Assembly: GCF_027921765.1 (NCBI RefSeq) | Contig: NZ_BSEJ01000009.1 | Span: forward strand, 94,515 to 158,514 | DNA: 64,000 bases | From: Microbacterium barkeri | GTDB lineage: Bacteria > Actinomycetota > Actinomycetes > Actinomycetales > Microbacteriaceae | Reading direction: 5' to 3' | In this document: positions 50,987 through 59,090 of the stretch, one piece after another | Layout of the letters: each line of letters opens with the position of its first letter | Position numbering within the stretch: the first letter of the stretch is position 1 | Notes under the pieces: model-generated | Database searches by the model: none | Told to the model about the DNA's origin: nothing | Seen by the model: the letters and a program-made list of their open reading frames with translations, nothing else | Made by a program: the position numbers and the translations under genes

Positions 50987-51041
50987 CATGTCTCACTCGC
51001 CGCAGCCATCCGCCCGCCGTTCCCGCTCGAAACGAGACATG
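50987..51041. repeat. 55-bp CATGTCTC...GAGACATG element
   Basis: The element starts CATGTCTCACTCGCCGC and ends CGAGACATG; its outer 8 bases on each side are perfect inverted repeats. Its left half is nearly identical to the element at 35590 (CATGTCTCACTCGCCGC), which shows that these are copies of one dispersed family. Confidence 0.85.
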
Positions 51042-51090
51042 GATCCCGGTCGGTCGCCGGAACGAGGCAGGTCAAGCCAGGCCGCGCAGC

Positions 51091-51180
51091 ACGAGGCTCC
51101 GGCGAGGAGGCCCCGGCATGACGAGGCTCCAGCGACGACGGGCTGGCATGACGAAGGCTCCGGAGAGGACGACGCTCGCG
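51091..51180 (+). repeat. 30-bp tandem repeats, three copies
   Basis: Units 51091-51120, 51121-51150 and 51151 onwards share ACGAGGCTCC followed by a GCGA-rich middle and a GGCATG end. The third copy is diverged and shorter. No ORF of note. The stretch 50874-51205 holds only this array, the terminator at 50938 and the 55-bp element. Confidence 0.7.
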
Positions 51181-51205
51181 ACGCGACGTGCTCCCGGACA
51201 CGACG

Positions 51206-51229
51206 AAGCCCCCGCCGAAGCGGGGGCTT
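51206..51229 (-). terminator. terminator after tRNA-Met
   Basis: A 10-bp AAGCCCCCGC/GCGGGGGCTT stem with CGAA loop lies 7 bases past the tRNA-Met gene on the minus strand. Confidence 0.75.
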
Positions 51230-51235
51230 GATCTG

Positions 51236-51309
51236 TAGCAGGAGCGGGGCTTGAACCCGCGACCTCACGATTATGAGTCGTGCGCTCTCACCAACTGAGC
51301 TACCCTGCC
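51236..51309 (-). tRNA. tRNA-Met (CAU)
   Basis: The 74-base minus-strand cloverleaf starts GGCAGGGUAGCUC, has the anticodon stem CACGA/UCGUG with loop CUCAUAA (anticodon CAU), and T-arm GCGGG/CCCGC. The G1-U72 pair and the sequence match elongator tRNA-Met of actinobacteria rather than initiator tRNA or tRNA-Ile2. No CCA end is encoded. Confidence 0.93.
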
Positions 51310-51332
51310 GCGATGCATCCGTGGATGCTGCG

Positions 51333-51404
51333 AGCCCCGAGTCAGGATTGAACTGACGACCCCTTCCTTACCATGGAAGTGCTCTGCCACTGAGCTATCG
51401 GGGC
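51333..51404 (-). tRNA. tRNA-Thr (GGU)
   Basis: The 72-base minus-strand cloverleaf has acceptor GCCCCGA/UCGGGGC, D-arm GCUC/GAGC, anticodon stem CUUCC/GGAAG with loop AUGGUAA (anticodon GGU) and T-arm GUCAG/CUGAC. It lies 23 bases upstream of tRNA-Met in the same transcript. Confidence 0.94.
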
Positions 51405-51431
51405 GTGCTGCCTTCAGCAGGCAACCAGAAG

Positions 51432-51437
51432 AGAATA
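51432..51437 (-). promoter_or_regulatory. -10 box of the tRNA-Thr-Met transcript
   Basis: The minus strand reads TATTCT, predicting a start near 51425, about 20 bases before tRNA-Thr. The -35 is poor (GTTCGA at an 17-18 base spacing). Confidence 0.45.
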
Positions 51438-51484
51438 CCATCTCCGCGCGGCGACTTCGAACCGACGACCGCCGCGCGCGTCGG

Positions 51485-52693
51485 TCACTCCGCCGTGATC
51501 TCCGAGCCGAGGAGATCCGTGAGAGCGGCCTCCGCAGCGGCCTCCTCTTCCTTCGAGTAGCGCGTGTTCGCATGCTCCTGGAGCCACGGCAGCGGGTCGG
51601 TGGTCTTCCCGTTGATGATGATCTCGAAGTGCATGTGCGCGCCGTAGGAGCGGCCCGTGTTGCCCGTGAGGCCGACGACCTCGCCGGTCTCCACGCGCTG
51701 GCCCTGCGTCACCTTCAGCGAGCCGTACTGCATGTGCGCATAGTGGCTCGTGACGACCTGACCGTCGATGACGTGATCGATGTAGACGGTCACGCCGTAC
51801 GCGCCGCCCGACTCGGTCGCGATGCGCACGACGCCGTCGGCGATCGCCTGGACGGGAGCGCCGTCACCCGGCGTGAAGTCGACACCCTCGTGCATCCGGC
51901 CCCAGCGCGGCCCGTAGCCCGAGCTCATGCTCGTGCCGACCGCGAACGGCCACTGGATGTCGGCCGAGGCGTCGTTCGTGAAGAACGCGCCGGCCGTGCT
52001 GATGCCATCCGCCGACGCGAGGGTCGGGAGGGTCTCCGCCGAGTACCCCTGGGCACGCGTGACATCGGCGTTCTGCACCTCGGAGGAGGCGACGAAGGCC
52101 TGGATCTCCTCATCCTCGAGGTCCTGCGCGTCGCTGCCTGCGGCGATCGAGACGGTGGCCGCCGCGTTCGCGGCGCCGCCCTGCGCGAGGGCGCCGAGCG
52201 GCGTGGTCATGCCGACGGCGAGGAGGCCGATGACGCCCATCGCGCCGATCGACGCCGCAGCCGTCGCAACGCGACGGAAGGCGAGCCCACGACGCGGAGC
52301 GACGTGCGCCTCCTGCGCGGGAGCCTCCGGCGCGGGCTCGGGAGCCTCCGCGGCGGGAGCGACGGAGACGGGCGCCTCGCCCGTGAAGTGGAGGGCACGC
52401 GCGGCGGCGAGGAACTCGTCGTCCTCAGCCGTGGGGATGGCGCCGGTGGCGGGAGCGGAGCTCGCCACCTGCTCGGCGACCTTGAGGGCCTCGCCGAAGT
52501 CGGCGTCGCCGTCGTGGATGATCTCGGGGGCGGGGGTGGCCGAGGCGAGTTCACGCAACCGGCGACGCGTCAGCGGCGGCTCGGGAAGAGTCGTCTCCAC
52601 ATCGTCAGCACGCGTCGTCGCACCCTGCGGGTCTGGCATGGACGTCGCGCGGAGGTCGCGACGCGAGCGGCGCTGGGGCGCAGCTTCAGCCAT
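51485..52693 (-). CDS. M23 peptidoglycan metallopeptidase (LytM type)
   Basis: The 402-aa protein has a long basic/acidic cytoplasmic part and one membrane helix (about 148-170). A low-complexity linker follows, then an extracellular M23 domain (about 265-375) with the zinc motifs MHEGVDFTPGDG and YGAHMHFEI. It cleaves peptide cross-links of peptidoglycan in growth or division. The ATG at 52693 is chosen without a clear ribosome-binding site; the frame stays open upstream to 53470, so an earlier start is possible. A GTAAC direct repeat 107 bases upstream resembles MtrA sites, which control such peptidases. Confidence 0.87.
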   Translation of the reverse strand: MAEAAPQRRSRRDLRATSMPDPQGATTRADDVETTLPEPPLTRRRLRELASATPAPEIIHDGDADFGEALKVAEQVASSAPATGAIPTAEDDEFLAAARALHFTGEAPVSVAPAAEAPEPAPEAPAQEAHVAPRRGLAFRRVATAAASIGAMGVIGLLAVGMTTPLGALAQGGAANAAATVSIAAGSDAQDLEDEEIQAFVASSEVQNADVTRAQGYSAETLPTLASADGISTAGAFFTNDASADIQWPFAVGTSMSSGYGPRWGRMHEGVDFTPGDGAPVQAIADGVVRIATESGGAYGVTVYIDHVIDGQVVTSHYAHMQYGSLKVTQGQRVETGEVVGLTGNTGRSYGAHMHFEIIINGKTTDPLPWLQEHANTRYSKEEEAAAEAALTDLLGSEITAE

Positions 52694-52799
52694 GGGTGTG
52701 TCGAGCGGCAAGGAGGAGTGCTTTCCGTAGGTCGCTGCGGGGGAACAGCGAGAAACGTGATCGGGGCGATCGGTCACTCCGCAAGATCGGGCTGCGAAA

Positions 52800-52815
52800 G
52801 TAACGATCCGGTAAC
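52800..52815. promoter_or_regulatory. MtrA-like direct repeat
   Basis: The plus strand reads GTAACGATCCGGTAAC, two GTAAC boxes spaced 11 bases, which is the geometry of OmpR-family (MtrA) sites. It lies between the M23 gene and the inositol-phosphatase-family gene. The rest of the 230-base gap shows no clear promoter. Confidence 0.5.
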
Positions 52816-52923
52816 CAACGTAGCGGATTTTCTCTGGGAGCGCCATCCACGGCGGGAGGTTGGGGACGAATCTAACCGACCGGGCACCCTGTGCACGAAT
52901 CGACGAGAACGCCCGTCCCGCCC

Positions 52924-53715
52924 TCAGGTGGCGAGCACCTCGACGAGCCGGTCGTACACGGCCGCACTTGCGGCGACCATCATCCGGCGACCCCAGGCGT
53001 CCGTCTCGAACCACCCGAGACGCCCGCCGGCCTCGGTCACGAGGAGCGATCCCGCCGCCATGTCCCACGGCTTCAGGCCGCGCTCGTAGTAGGCGTCCAG
53101 ACGCCCGGCCGCCACGTACGCGAGGTCCAGAGAGGCCGCCCCCGCACGGCGGATGTCGCGCGCGATGGGCATGACGCGCCGCAGCTCGTCGAGAGCGCTC
53201 GCATGCGTCTCGGGGTCGTATCCGAAGCCCGTCGCGACGAGCGCTCCCGCGGGCGCCTCCGCCGTCACGGAGAGCCGCCGGTCTCCCACGAACGCGCCGT
53301 GCCCCCGCGCGGCGGAGAACATCTCGCCCAGAGCGGGCGCCGCGACCGCGCCCGCGATGACCTGCCAGCCGAGCGGGTCGGCGGGCCCGGTCACCGCGGC
53401 GATGCTCACGCCGTAGGCCGGCTGCCCGAACGCGTAGTTGACGGTCCCGTCGATCGGGTCGACGACCCACGTCACCTCGGACGCGCCGGTGCCACCGCCC
53501 GACTCCTCCCCCAGGAACCCGTCGTCCGGACGCGCCTCGGCGAGGCGGGAGCGGATGAGCGCCTCGACCTCGCGGTCGGCCTCGGTGACGATGTCGGCGA
53601 GGGTCGACTTGCTCGCGGCGATGGCCACGCCCTCGTCGCGGCGGCGCTTCGCGAGCTCACCCGCCTCGCGGGCGATGTCGGTGGCGAGGTCGCGCAGGTC
53701 GAGTTCGAGAGTCAT
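52924..53715 (-). CDS. inositol monophosphatase family enzyme
   Basis: The 263-aa enzyme is of the Mg2+-dependent phosphatase fold. The metal site comprises FLGEESGGG (Glu), WVVDPIDGTVNYAFG, and GLKPWDMAAGSLLVTEAGG near the end. The family includes inositol-1-phosphatase, histidinol phosphatase and CysQ-type enzymes; the sequence alone does not decide among them. The ATG at 53715 lies exactly 6 bases after TACCGT (53722-53727, minus strand), so it is probably leaderless, although GGAGGG also directly precedes the ATG. Confidence 0.88.
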   Translation of the reverse strand: MTLELDLRDLATDIAREAGELAKRRRDEGVAIAASKSTLADIVTEADREVEALIRSRLAEARPDDGFLGEESGGGTGASEVTWVVDPIDGTVNYAFGQPAYGVSIAAVTGPADPLGWQVIAGAVAAPALGEMFSAARGHGAFVGDRRLSVTAEAPAGALVATGFGYDPETHASALDELRRVMPIARDIRRAGAASLDLAYVAAGRLDAYYERGLKPWDMAAGSLLVTEAGGRLGWFETDAWGRRMMVAASAAVYDRLVEVLAT

Positions 53716-53770
53716 CCCTCCACGGTATCCGCGCGCGCTGGCCGGATGGCGACGGTGCCGTGAACGGGCG

Positions 53771-53791
53771 GCTCCCGCCTTCAGCGGGGGC
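53771..53791 (-). terminator. weak hairpin terminator
   Basis: An 8-bp stem with one mismatch (53771-53778 and 53784-53791) lies directly past the stop of the following membrane-protein gene. Confidence 0.45.
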
Positions 53792-53793
53792 TG

Positions 53794-54759
53794 TCAGGAC
53801 ACGGGCGGGACGGGCGGGAGCGGCGGACGCGGCGGCACCTCGGCTTCGCCGGATGCGGCGGGAGTCTGCGGATAGGTCGGGTACCCGGTATAGTACGCGT
53901 TCCAGTCGGGGGATCCGTCGGGCAGCACAGGAAGCGGCGTCACGCCGTCGTAGTACGTCGGCCACGCGGGAGGCGCGTAGCCCTGTGCCTGCGGATGGCC
54001 CTGCGGCTGCGCGTACGGCTGCGGCTGGACCTGCGCGTACCCCTGCGCGGAGGCCGGACCCATCGGGCGCGGCTTCCGCGGCGCGAAGAGGGCGTTGAGC
54101 AGCGGCAGGAGCGTCGTGCCGACGGCCGCGAGGATGGCGAGGGACACGACGATCCGCCAGTACAGTTCGCCGAAGTCGAAGCTGTCGGGGAACGTGAAGA
54201 AGAAGACGAGCATTCCGACGAGCACGACGAGGAAGACCGTCGTCGCGATCGCGATGATCCGCGTGAACGTCGTCACGTGGCGCTCGTGGGCTCGCCAGAA
54301 GAGGCGCTGGTGCAGCAGCGCGAGCTGGAGCACGCCGATCACGAGGACGAGGTGGAAGAACCGCTCGATCCCCTCCGCACCGTATCCGTACTCGAAGTAG
54401 TCGTCAGACTCCCACCCGCGGGGCACCACGTCGAGCCAGATCTTCACGGCGCCCACGAGCAGGACGACGACCCACGAGATCATGCTTGCGAGCGCGAACC
54501 AATCCGGACGCCGAGGTGCGAGGTTCGCGTCGAGCAGCACGACCCCGGCGAAGCCCGCCAGGAGGAGCACCGTGAGGAACGCCTTGCCGATGATGCCATT
54601 CTGGTCGCCCACGAGCACCCACACCACGCAGATGAGGGCAGCCGCGATGAGCGCGCCGATCGCGATCCAGATGGCGCCCTTGATGAGCTTCGACATCGGG
54701 CGATCGCCCGACGCGACAGCCTGCTGCGGCTGATCGTGAGGCGGGTACGGTGCAGACAT
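53794..54759 (-). CDS. six-helix membrane protein with Pro/Gln/Tyr-rich tail
   Basis: The 321-aa protein has about six membrane helices spread over residues 25-220. It ends in a cytoplasmic or exposed tail (about 230-321) that is rich in Pro, Gln, Tyr and Gly (PQPYAQPQGHPQAQGYAPP). I do not recognise the family. AGGGGG precedes the ATG. Together with the PQQGYAGPQ tail of the protein at 62000, it suggests a recurrent tail type in this organism. Confidence 0.8.
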   Translation of the reverse strand: MSAPYPPHDQPQQAVASGDRPMSKLIKGAIWIAIGALIAAALICVVWVLVGDQNGIIGKAFLTVLLLAGFAGVVLLDANLAPRRPDWFALASMISWVVVLLVGAVKIWLDVVPRGWESDDYFEYGYGAEGIERFFHLVLVIGVLQLALLHQRLFWRAHERHVTTFTRIIAIATTVFLVVLVGMLVFFFTFPDSFDFGELYWRIVVSLAILAAVGTTLLPLLNALFAPRKPRPMGPASAQGYAQVQPQPYAQPQGHPQAQGYAPPAWPTYYDGVTPLPVLPDGSPDWNAYYTGYPTYPQTPAASGEAEVPPRPPLPPVPPVS

Positions 54760-54881
54760 CTGGTCCCCCTTCGGCGGAGCCGGCGCTCCGATGTCGTCAT
54801 CATTCCACGGCGGGCGGGCGCCCTCCCCGACCGTCGCCGAACCGTGAGCAACGCGCCCGAGAGGCGCTTGCCATCCGGCGA

Positions 54882-54911
54882 TTTCACCTTGCCCGTCTCA
54901 CGGGGTAATAT
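54882..54911 (+). promoter_or_regulatory. tRNA-Tyr promoter
   Basis: TTTCAC (54882-54887) and TAATAT (54906-54911) are separated by 18 bases. The strong AT-rich -10 predicts a start near 54918, about 43 bases before tRNA-Tyr. Confidence 0.5.
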
Positions 54912-54960
54912 CGTTACTCGCGCATCCGGTCGTCTGGTGAAAGTCGGGCGGGCGCGCACT

Positions 54961-55042
54961 GGCAAGTTGCCCGAGCGGCCAAAGGGAGCTGACTGTAAAT
55001 CAGCCGCGTCATGCTTCGGGGGTTCGAATCCCTCACTTGCCA
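54961..55042 (+). tRNA. tRNA-Tyr (GUA)
   Basis: An 82-base class II tRNA: acceptor GGCAAGU/ACUUGCC, anticodon stem CUGAC...GUCAG-like with loop CUGUAAA (anticodon GUA), long variable arm (GCCGCGUCAUGCUUC) and T-arm GGGGG UUCGAAU CCCUC. No CCA end is encoded. A strong terminator follows. Confidence 0.95.
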
Positions 55043-55048
55043 CACACA

Positions 55049-55080
55049 GAGAAGGCCCCCGCGCGAGCGGGGGCCTTCTC
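55049..55080. terminator. bidirectional terminator, tRNA-Tyr and protease gene
   Basis: A perfect 14-bp stem (55049-55062 and 55067-55080) with GCGA loop lies between tRNA-Tyr and the convergent MarP-like gene, serving both. Confidence 0.85.
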
Positions 55081-55091
55081 CGTTCCCCCAG

Positions 55092-56270
55092 TCAGCCCAG
55101 GCAGCGCCCGGTGGACACCGTGTCGGTCGCTCCGGGGAGCGCGTCGAGCACGGGCTGCAGCTCGGCGTTCGACATCGCGTAGCCGATCTCCGGACGCGCC
55201 TCGTCGCGGGCGAAGACGACCCCGGCGACCGTGCCGTCCTCGCTGAGCAGCGGGCCGCCGGAGTTGCCGGGGGCGACCTCCGCCTCGAGCGCGTAGATCG
55301 ACCGCTCGGTCGCGCTCTCGCCGTAGATGTCCTCGATGAGCGCGGGACCGCTCGCCGCGATGCCGGCCGAGACGGTGCGGAACGGCCCACCGTACGGGTA
55401 TCCCTGCACCGCCCCGGCGTCACCCGCCTGCACGCTGTCGTCGAGCGCGAGCGGCGCGGCCTCGATGTCGACGGCGATCACCGCGAGGTCGTCGATCGGA
55501 TCGAAGTACACGATCCGACCGTCACGGGCCGGCTCGCCGGGCAGCTCGACCATGGGCGTCTCGACGCCTGCGACGACGTGCGCGTTCGTGACGATGCGGT
55601 CCTCCGCGACGACGAATCCGGTGCCGCTGGGCCTCGTGCTGCACGCCGCGGCCACCCCCGACACCCTCGCCACCGACCCAGCGGCCGCGGCGAGCGCGGG
55701 GTCGTCGAGGTCGGCCGTGCCGGGGTCGGCGGCGTCGGGCAGACCGCCGAGCAGCCCGTCGATCGTCGGGAGCACCGTCTCGCCGAGCACGGCCGAGTGG
55801 AGGCGCGCCATGGCCTCGGACAGCGGAGCCGGAGTGAGCGCGTCGATGGGCCGCAGCAGCGACGAGGACGCGACCGACGACGACACGACGGGGATGCCGG
55901 CGGACGCGATCCCCGCTCCGGTGAGCGACACCGCGAGCGTGCCGGCGACGAGCCCGAGCGCGCCGCCGAGCAGCCGCTCGAGCGCGCGAAGGCGCAGCCT
56001 GTCAGCACCGCGCCGGATGACCCCGCCGATCGCGGCCCCGAGGCTCGCGCCGAGCGCGAGCAGGAGGATCGCGCTTCCGATCACGGCCAGCCCGCGCCAT
56101 CCCTCATCCGGCACGGCGGCGGCGACGAGGGGCAGGACCCACGGAGCCGCGACGCCCGCCGCGACGAGTCCGCACAGGGCGCCGAGCGCGGCGAAGAAGC
56201 CCGCGCGCAGTCCCGACAGGAGCGCGCCGAGGAGCAGCACGACGATCAGCACGTCGACGACCGAGGGCAT
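55092..56270 (-). CDS. MarP-like membrane serine protease
   Basis: The 392-aa protein has four N-terminal helices of the CvpA type (residues 1-130) followed by a trypsin-like periplasmic domain. The triad is visible: His in [10 protein letters not shown], Asp in [11 protein letters not shown], Ser in [10 protein letters not shown] (about 335). In Mycobacterium, MarP (CvpA plus protease) protects against acid and oxidative stress and processes a peptidoglycan hydrolase. Two cysteines (AACSTRP and the C-terminal RCLG) could form the redox-controlling disulfide known for MarP. GGAGGA precedes the ATG. Confidence 0.9.
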   Translation of the reverse strand: MPSVVDVLIVVLLLGALLSGLRAGFFAALGALCGLVAAGVAAPWVLPLVAAAVPDEGWRGLAVIGSAILLLALGASLGAAIGGVIRRGADRLRLRALERLLGGALGLVAGTLAVSLTGAGIASAGIPVVSSSVASSSLLRPIDALTPAPLSEAMARLHSAVLGETVLPTIDGLLGGLPDAADPGTADLDDPALAAAAGSVARVSGVAAACSTRPSGTGFVVAEDRIVTNAHVVAGVETPMVELPGEPARDGRIVYFDPIDDLAVIAVDIEAAPLALDDSVQAGDAGAVQGYPYGGPFRTVSAGIAASGPALIEDIYGESATERSIYALEAEVAPGNSGGPLLSEDGTVAGVVFARDEARPEIGYAMSNAELQPVLDALPGATDTVSTGRCLG

Positions 56271-56443
56271 GTCGTCCTCCTCCCCCACGCGCCGACCGCG
56301 TGTCGCCCTCAGGCTACGCACGGCACCTCCGCCTCGGCCGGGAGCGCGCTCGATGCGACATGCGCGCTTCCGCGAGGAAGGTGCGGACCGGGACCCCCGC
56401 ATCGCGCCCTCTGCGCCCGATCCCGCGCGAGGATGGAATCCAT

Positions 56444-56462
56444 CGACGCCCGTCGGGCGTCG
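56444..56462. promoter_or_regulatory. 19-bp perfect palindrome upstream of adh
   Basis: Both halves read CGACGCCCG around a central T. It lies 25 bases before the adh ATG, in the 216-bp divergent gap, and could be an operator or a leader hairpin. No regulator is adjacent. Confidence 0.45.
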
Positions 56463-56486
56463 ACAGACCGCATCACAGGAGATCGC

Positions 56487-57527
56487 ATGCTCACTGTCAA
56501 CGCCTACGCGGCGCCATCCGCGACCGAGCCGCTCGTCCCGACCACCATCGAACGACGGGATGTCGGCCCGAAGGACGTCCTCATCGCCATCCGCTACGCC
56601 GGCATCTGCCATTCCGACATCCACACGGTCCGCGGCGACTGGGGGCCGATCACCTACCCGCAGGTCGTCGGCCACGAGATCGTCGGCGAGGTCGTGGAGG
56701 TCGGCCCCGACGTCGTCAAGCACGCCGTCGGCGACCGCGTCGGGGTCGGCTGCATGGTCGACTCGTGCCGCGAGTGCGAGAACTGCCAGGCGGGCATGGA
56801 GAACTACTGCCTCGCCGGCAACACCCAGACGTACGCGTCGGTCGACCGCGACGGCACGATCACGCAGGGCGGGTACTCGACGCACGTCGTCGTCGACGAG
56901 GACTTCGTCCTGAAGGTGCCCGAGGCCATCCCGTACGAGGCGGCAGCGCCGCTGCTGTGCGCGGGCATCACGACCTACTCGCCGCTCGCCCACTGGAATG
57001 CGGGCCCCGGCAAGCGCGTCGCGGTCGTCGGCATGGGCGGTCTCGGCCACATGGCCGTCAAGATCGCCGCCGCGATGGGCGCCGAGGTGACCGTGCTCTC
57101 GCGCACCCTCGACAAGAAGGATGACGCCCTGCGCTACGGGGCGACGGATCACTTCGCGACCGCCGACCCCGCGACCTTCGCCGAGCTGCGCAACCGGTTC
57201 GATCTCATCGTCAACACCGTCAGCGCGCCGCTCGACCTCGACCGCTACCTCTCGCTGCTCCGTCTCGACGGCACGATGGTCAACGTCGGCGCACCGCCCG
57301 AGCCCCTCGCTCTGCACGTCTTCACGCTGTTCGGCAACCGCCGCTCGTTCGCGGGATCGAGCATCGGCTCGATCGCGGAGACCCAGGAGATGCTCGACTT
57401 CTGCGCCGAGCACGGCATCGCGCCCGAGATCGAGCTGATCCCGGCCGAGCAGATCAACGAGGCGTACGAGCGCGTGCTCTCGAGTGAGGTGCGGTACCGC
57501 TTCGTCATCGACAGCTCGACGCTGTAG
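56487..57527 (+). CDS. zinc-dependent alcohol dehydrogenase, cinnamyl/YahK-like
   Basis: The 346-aa medium-chain dehydrogenase has the catalytic zinc ligands in [11 protein letters not shown] and VGHEIVGEV. The structural zinc loop has four cysteines ([16 protein letters not shown]), and the coenzyme fold is [14 protein letters not shown], with SRT downstream suggesting NADP use. The sequence is of the NADPH aldehyde-reductase (YahK/cinnamyl alcohol dehydrogenase) clade and probably reduces assorted aldehydes. AGGAGA precedes the ATG at 56487. Confidence 0.92.
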   Translation: MLTVNAYAAPSATEPLVPTTIERRDVGPKDVLIAIRYAGICHSDIHTVRGDWGPITYPQVVGHEIVGEVVEVGPDVVKHAVGDRVGVGCMVDSCRECENCQAGMENYCLAGNTQTYASVDRDGTITQGGYSTHVVVDEDFVLKVPEAIPYEAAAPLLCAGITTYSPLAHWNAGPGKRVAVVGMGGLGHMAVKIAAAMGAEVTVLSRTLDKKDDALRYGATDHFATADPATFAELRNRFDLIVNTVSAPLDLDRYLSLLRLDGTMVNVGAPPEPLALHVFTLFGNRRSFAGSSIGSIAETQEMLDFCAEHGIAPEIELIPAEQINEAYERVLSSEVRYRFVIDSSTL

Positions 57528-57536
57528 GTCAGGGCG

Positions 57537-57588
57537 GAAGGCGCCCGTTCCGGATGGTCGCGGCCGCGACACCGGGACGGGCGCCTTC
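57537..57588. terminator. bidirectional terminator
   Basis: A 17-bp stem with one mismatch (57537-57553 and 57572-57588) and an 18-base loop that itself contains a CGCGGCCGCG palindrome. It lies between adh and the convergent hydrolase gene. Confidence 0.75.
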
Positions 57589-57605
57589 TGCGGATGGGAT
57601 GGTCG

Positions 57606-58496
57606 TCAGCGCGTGAGCTCGCGCACTGCCGCGACCACGGCATCGGGGCGCTCGCTCGCGATATAGTGCGCGGCGTCCTTGACCCAGATGGCCACGAGGT
57701 CGTCGGCGCGATCTCCGACATCATCAGTGCGGGCGGCGCGCATGATCGGGTCGCGAGCGCCGAGGAGGATGCGCGTCGGCACCGTCAGACGGCGCCTTCT
57801 TCCCAGCGCTGCCATCGTCATCATCCCCGGGAGCACGAGGCTGCGATACGTGCGCGCGAGTGCCCGTGCACGGACGGGGTCGCGCAGCGGCGCGAGGAAG
57901 CACTCGAGGTCGTCGACGTCGCACCCGCCGAGGCCGGGCGCATACCCCTCGATCATGTGGCGCACGAGCCGCTGCCGCCCGCCCGCGATCAGCCGGGGCC
58001 CGAACGGCGAGATGATCACCTGCTGGAACCAGGCCCGCCACAGCTGCAGCGCCATCCTCGGCGTGATCCCGCTCCACGGATGCGGGCTCCCGAGCGCCGT
58101 GAGGCTCGCGAGCCGATCCGGATGGTCGAACGCGAGACGCCAGCCGAGGAACGCGGAGTAGTCGTGGACGACGAGGTGCACACGCTCGATGCCGAGCGCG
58201 TCGAGCAGAGCGAGGACGTCCGCCGTCTGCTGGGCCTCGTCGTACCCGTGATCGGGAGCGTCCGACCATCCCGCTCCCCTCAGATCGGCCGCGATCACGC
58301 GATGATCGGCGGCCAGCTCGGGGATCACACGGCGGTACTCCCACCAGTGCTGGGGCGAGCCGTGCAGGAGGAGCACCGGCACGCCGGCACCCGCCTCCGC
58401 GACGTGAAGCGCGAGCGCGTCGCCGTGCTCGTGCACCTGGACCATGCGATGCGTCACGTCGGCCAGGTCCGGCATGCGCAGTTCGAGAGCGCTCAT
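57606..58496 (-). CDS. alpha/beta hydrolase, epoxide-hydrolase-like
   Basis: The 296-aa alpha/beta-fold enzyme resembles epoxide hydrolases and haloalkane dehalogenases: oxyanion-hole HGSPQHWWEYRRV, nucleophile Asp in VVHDYSAFLGWRLAF, cap with WRAWFQQV, and the His in KDAAHYIASERPD. The usual DWGG nucleophile elbow is DYSA here, so activity may differ. The ATG at 58496 is exactly 6 bases after TAACAT (58503-58508, minus strand), leaderless. An 18-bp palindrome overlapping this -10 and the divergent TetR gene imply repression by that regulator. Confidence 0.87.
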   Translation of the reverse strand: MSALELRMPDLADVTHRMVQVHEHGDALALHVAEAGAGVPVLLLHGSPQHWWEYRRVIPELAADHRVIAADLRGAGWSDAPDHGYDEAQQTADVLALLDALGIERVHLVVHDYSAFLGWRLAFDHPDRLASLTALGSPHPWSGITPRMALQLWRAWFQQVIISPFGPRLIAGGRQRLVRHMIEGYAPGLGGCDVDDLECFLAPLRDPVRARALARTYRSLVLPGMMTMAALGRRRRLTVPTRILLGARDPIMRAARTDDVGDRADDLVAIWVKDAAHYIASERPDAVVAAVRELTR

Positions 58497-58502
58497 GGCC
58501 GC

Positions 58503-58541
58503 ATGTTACTACGATCGTAGTAATACCACCATGACTACCCT
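58503..58541. promoter_or_regulatory. shared operator and divergent leaderless promoters
   Basis: TTACTACGATCGTAGTAA (58506-58523) is a perfect 18-bp palindrome. It overlaps the hydrolase -10 (TAACAT, 58503-58508 minus) and sits upstream of the TetR -10 (TACCCT, 58536-58541, 8 bases before ATG 58550). One bound dimer could block both. Confidence 0.75.
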
Positions 58542-58549
58542 GGAGCGCG

Positions 58550-59089
58550 ATGGCACGCACGCGGGAGCTCGTTGTCGAGGCAGCGATCGCCCTCCTCGGC
58601 GAGGAGGGGATGCGCTCCTTCACGCATCGGAGGGTGGATCGGCGGGCGGGCCTGCCCGAGGGCAGCACGTCGAACTACTTCCGCACGCGGGAGGCGCTTC
58701 TCGCGGGAGTCGTCGACGGCATCGTCGCGTCGGAGCTCGACGCCGCCGAGCCCCTGCCCGCCGACCCCGACGCCTTCGTCGATGCCCTCGCCGGAATGGT
58801 CGAGTTCATCACGGGCCCCCGACGAACCCACACCATCGCCCGCCACGCGCTCTTCCTCGAGGCGTCGCACGACCCCGAGCTCAGCGCGAAGCTGTCGTCG
58901 TCGCGCGAGCGCTATGTCGCGGTCGTGTCCGACGCGGTCGCCCGGCTGGGCGCACGCGATCCCGACGCGGCGGCGGCCGCCGTGATGAGCGTGTGCGAGG
59001 GACTGATTCTGCACCGCATCGCCCGCGGCGACACGAGCGACCCGCGGCCGGCGATCGCGGTGGCGATCCGCGGAGCTCTCGCGGACTGA
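58550..59089 (+). CDS. TetR family regulator, divergent from hydrolase
   Basis: The 179-aa TetR protein has an N-terminal HTH (VVEAAIALLGEEGMRSFTHRRVDRRAGLPEGSTSNYFRTREAL, described by position, about residues 8-50). The SNYFRTREAL recognition helix is of the type common in MFS/hydrolase repressors. The C-terminal domain is short. The start is near-leaderless (TACCCT 58536-58541). It probably binds the 18-bp palindrome shared with the hydrolase gene. It is convergent with the sugar dehydrogenase gene (1-base gap). Confidence 0.87.
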   Translation: MARTRELVVEAAIALLGEEGMRSFTHRRVDRRAGLPEGSTSNYFRTREALLAGVVDGIVASELDAAEPLPADPDAFVDALAGMVEFITGPRRTHTIARHALFLEASHDPELSAKLSSSRERYVAVVSDAVARLGARDPDAAAAAVMSVCEGLILHRIARGDTSDPRPAIAVAIRGALAD

Positions 59090-59090
59090 A

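Noticed and set aside
51236..51309. tRNA-Ile2 (CAU, lysidine-modified)
   Set aside because: Anticodon CAU is shared, but the body sequence, including the G1-U72 acceptor pair, matches actinobacterial elongator tRNA-Met.
52694..52923. Cyclic-di-AMP (ydaO-type) riboswitch upstream of the M23 peptidase
   Set aside because: Such switches precede wall-hydrolase genes in actinobacteria, but I could not find the conserved core motifs; only the GTAAC repeat stands out.
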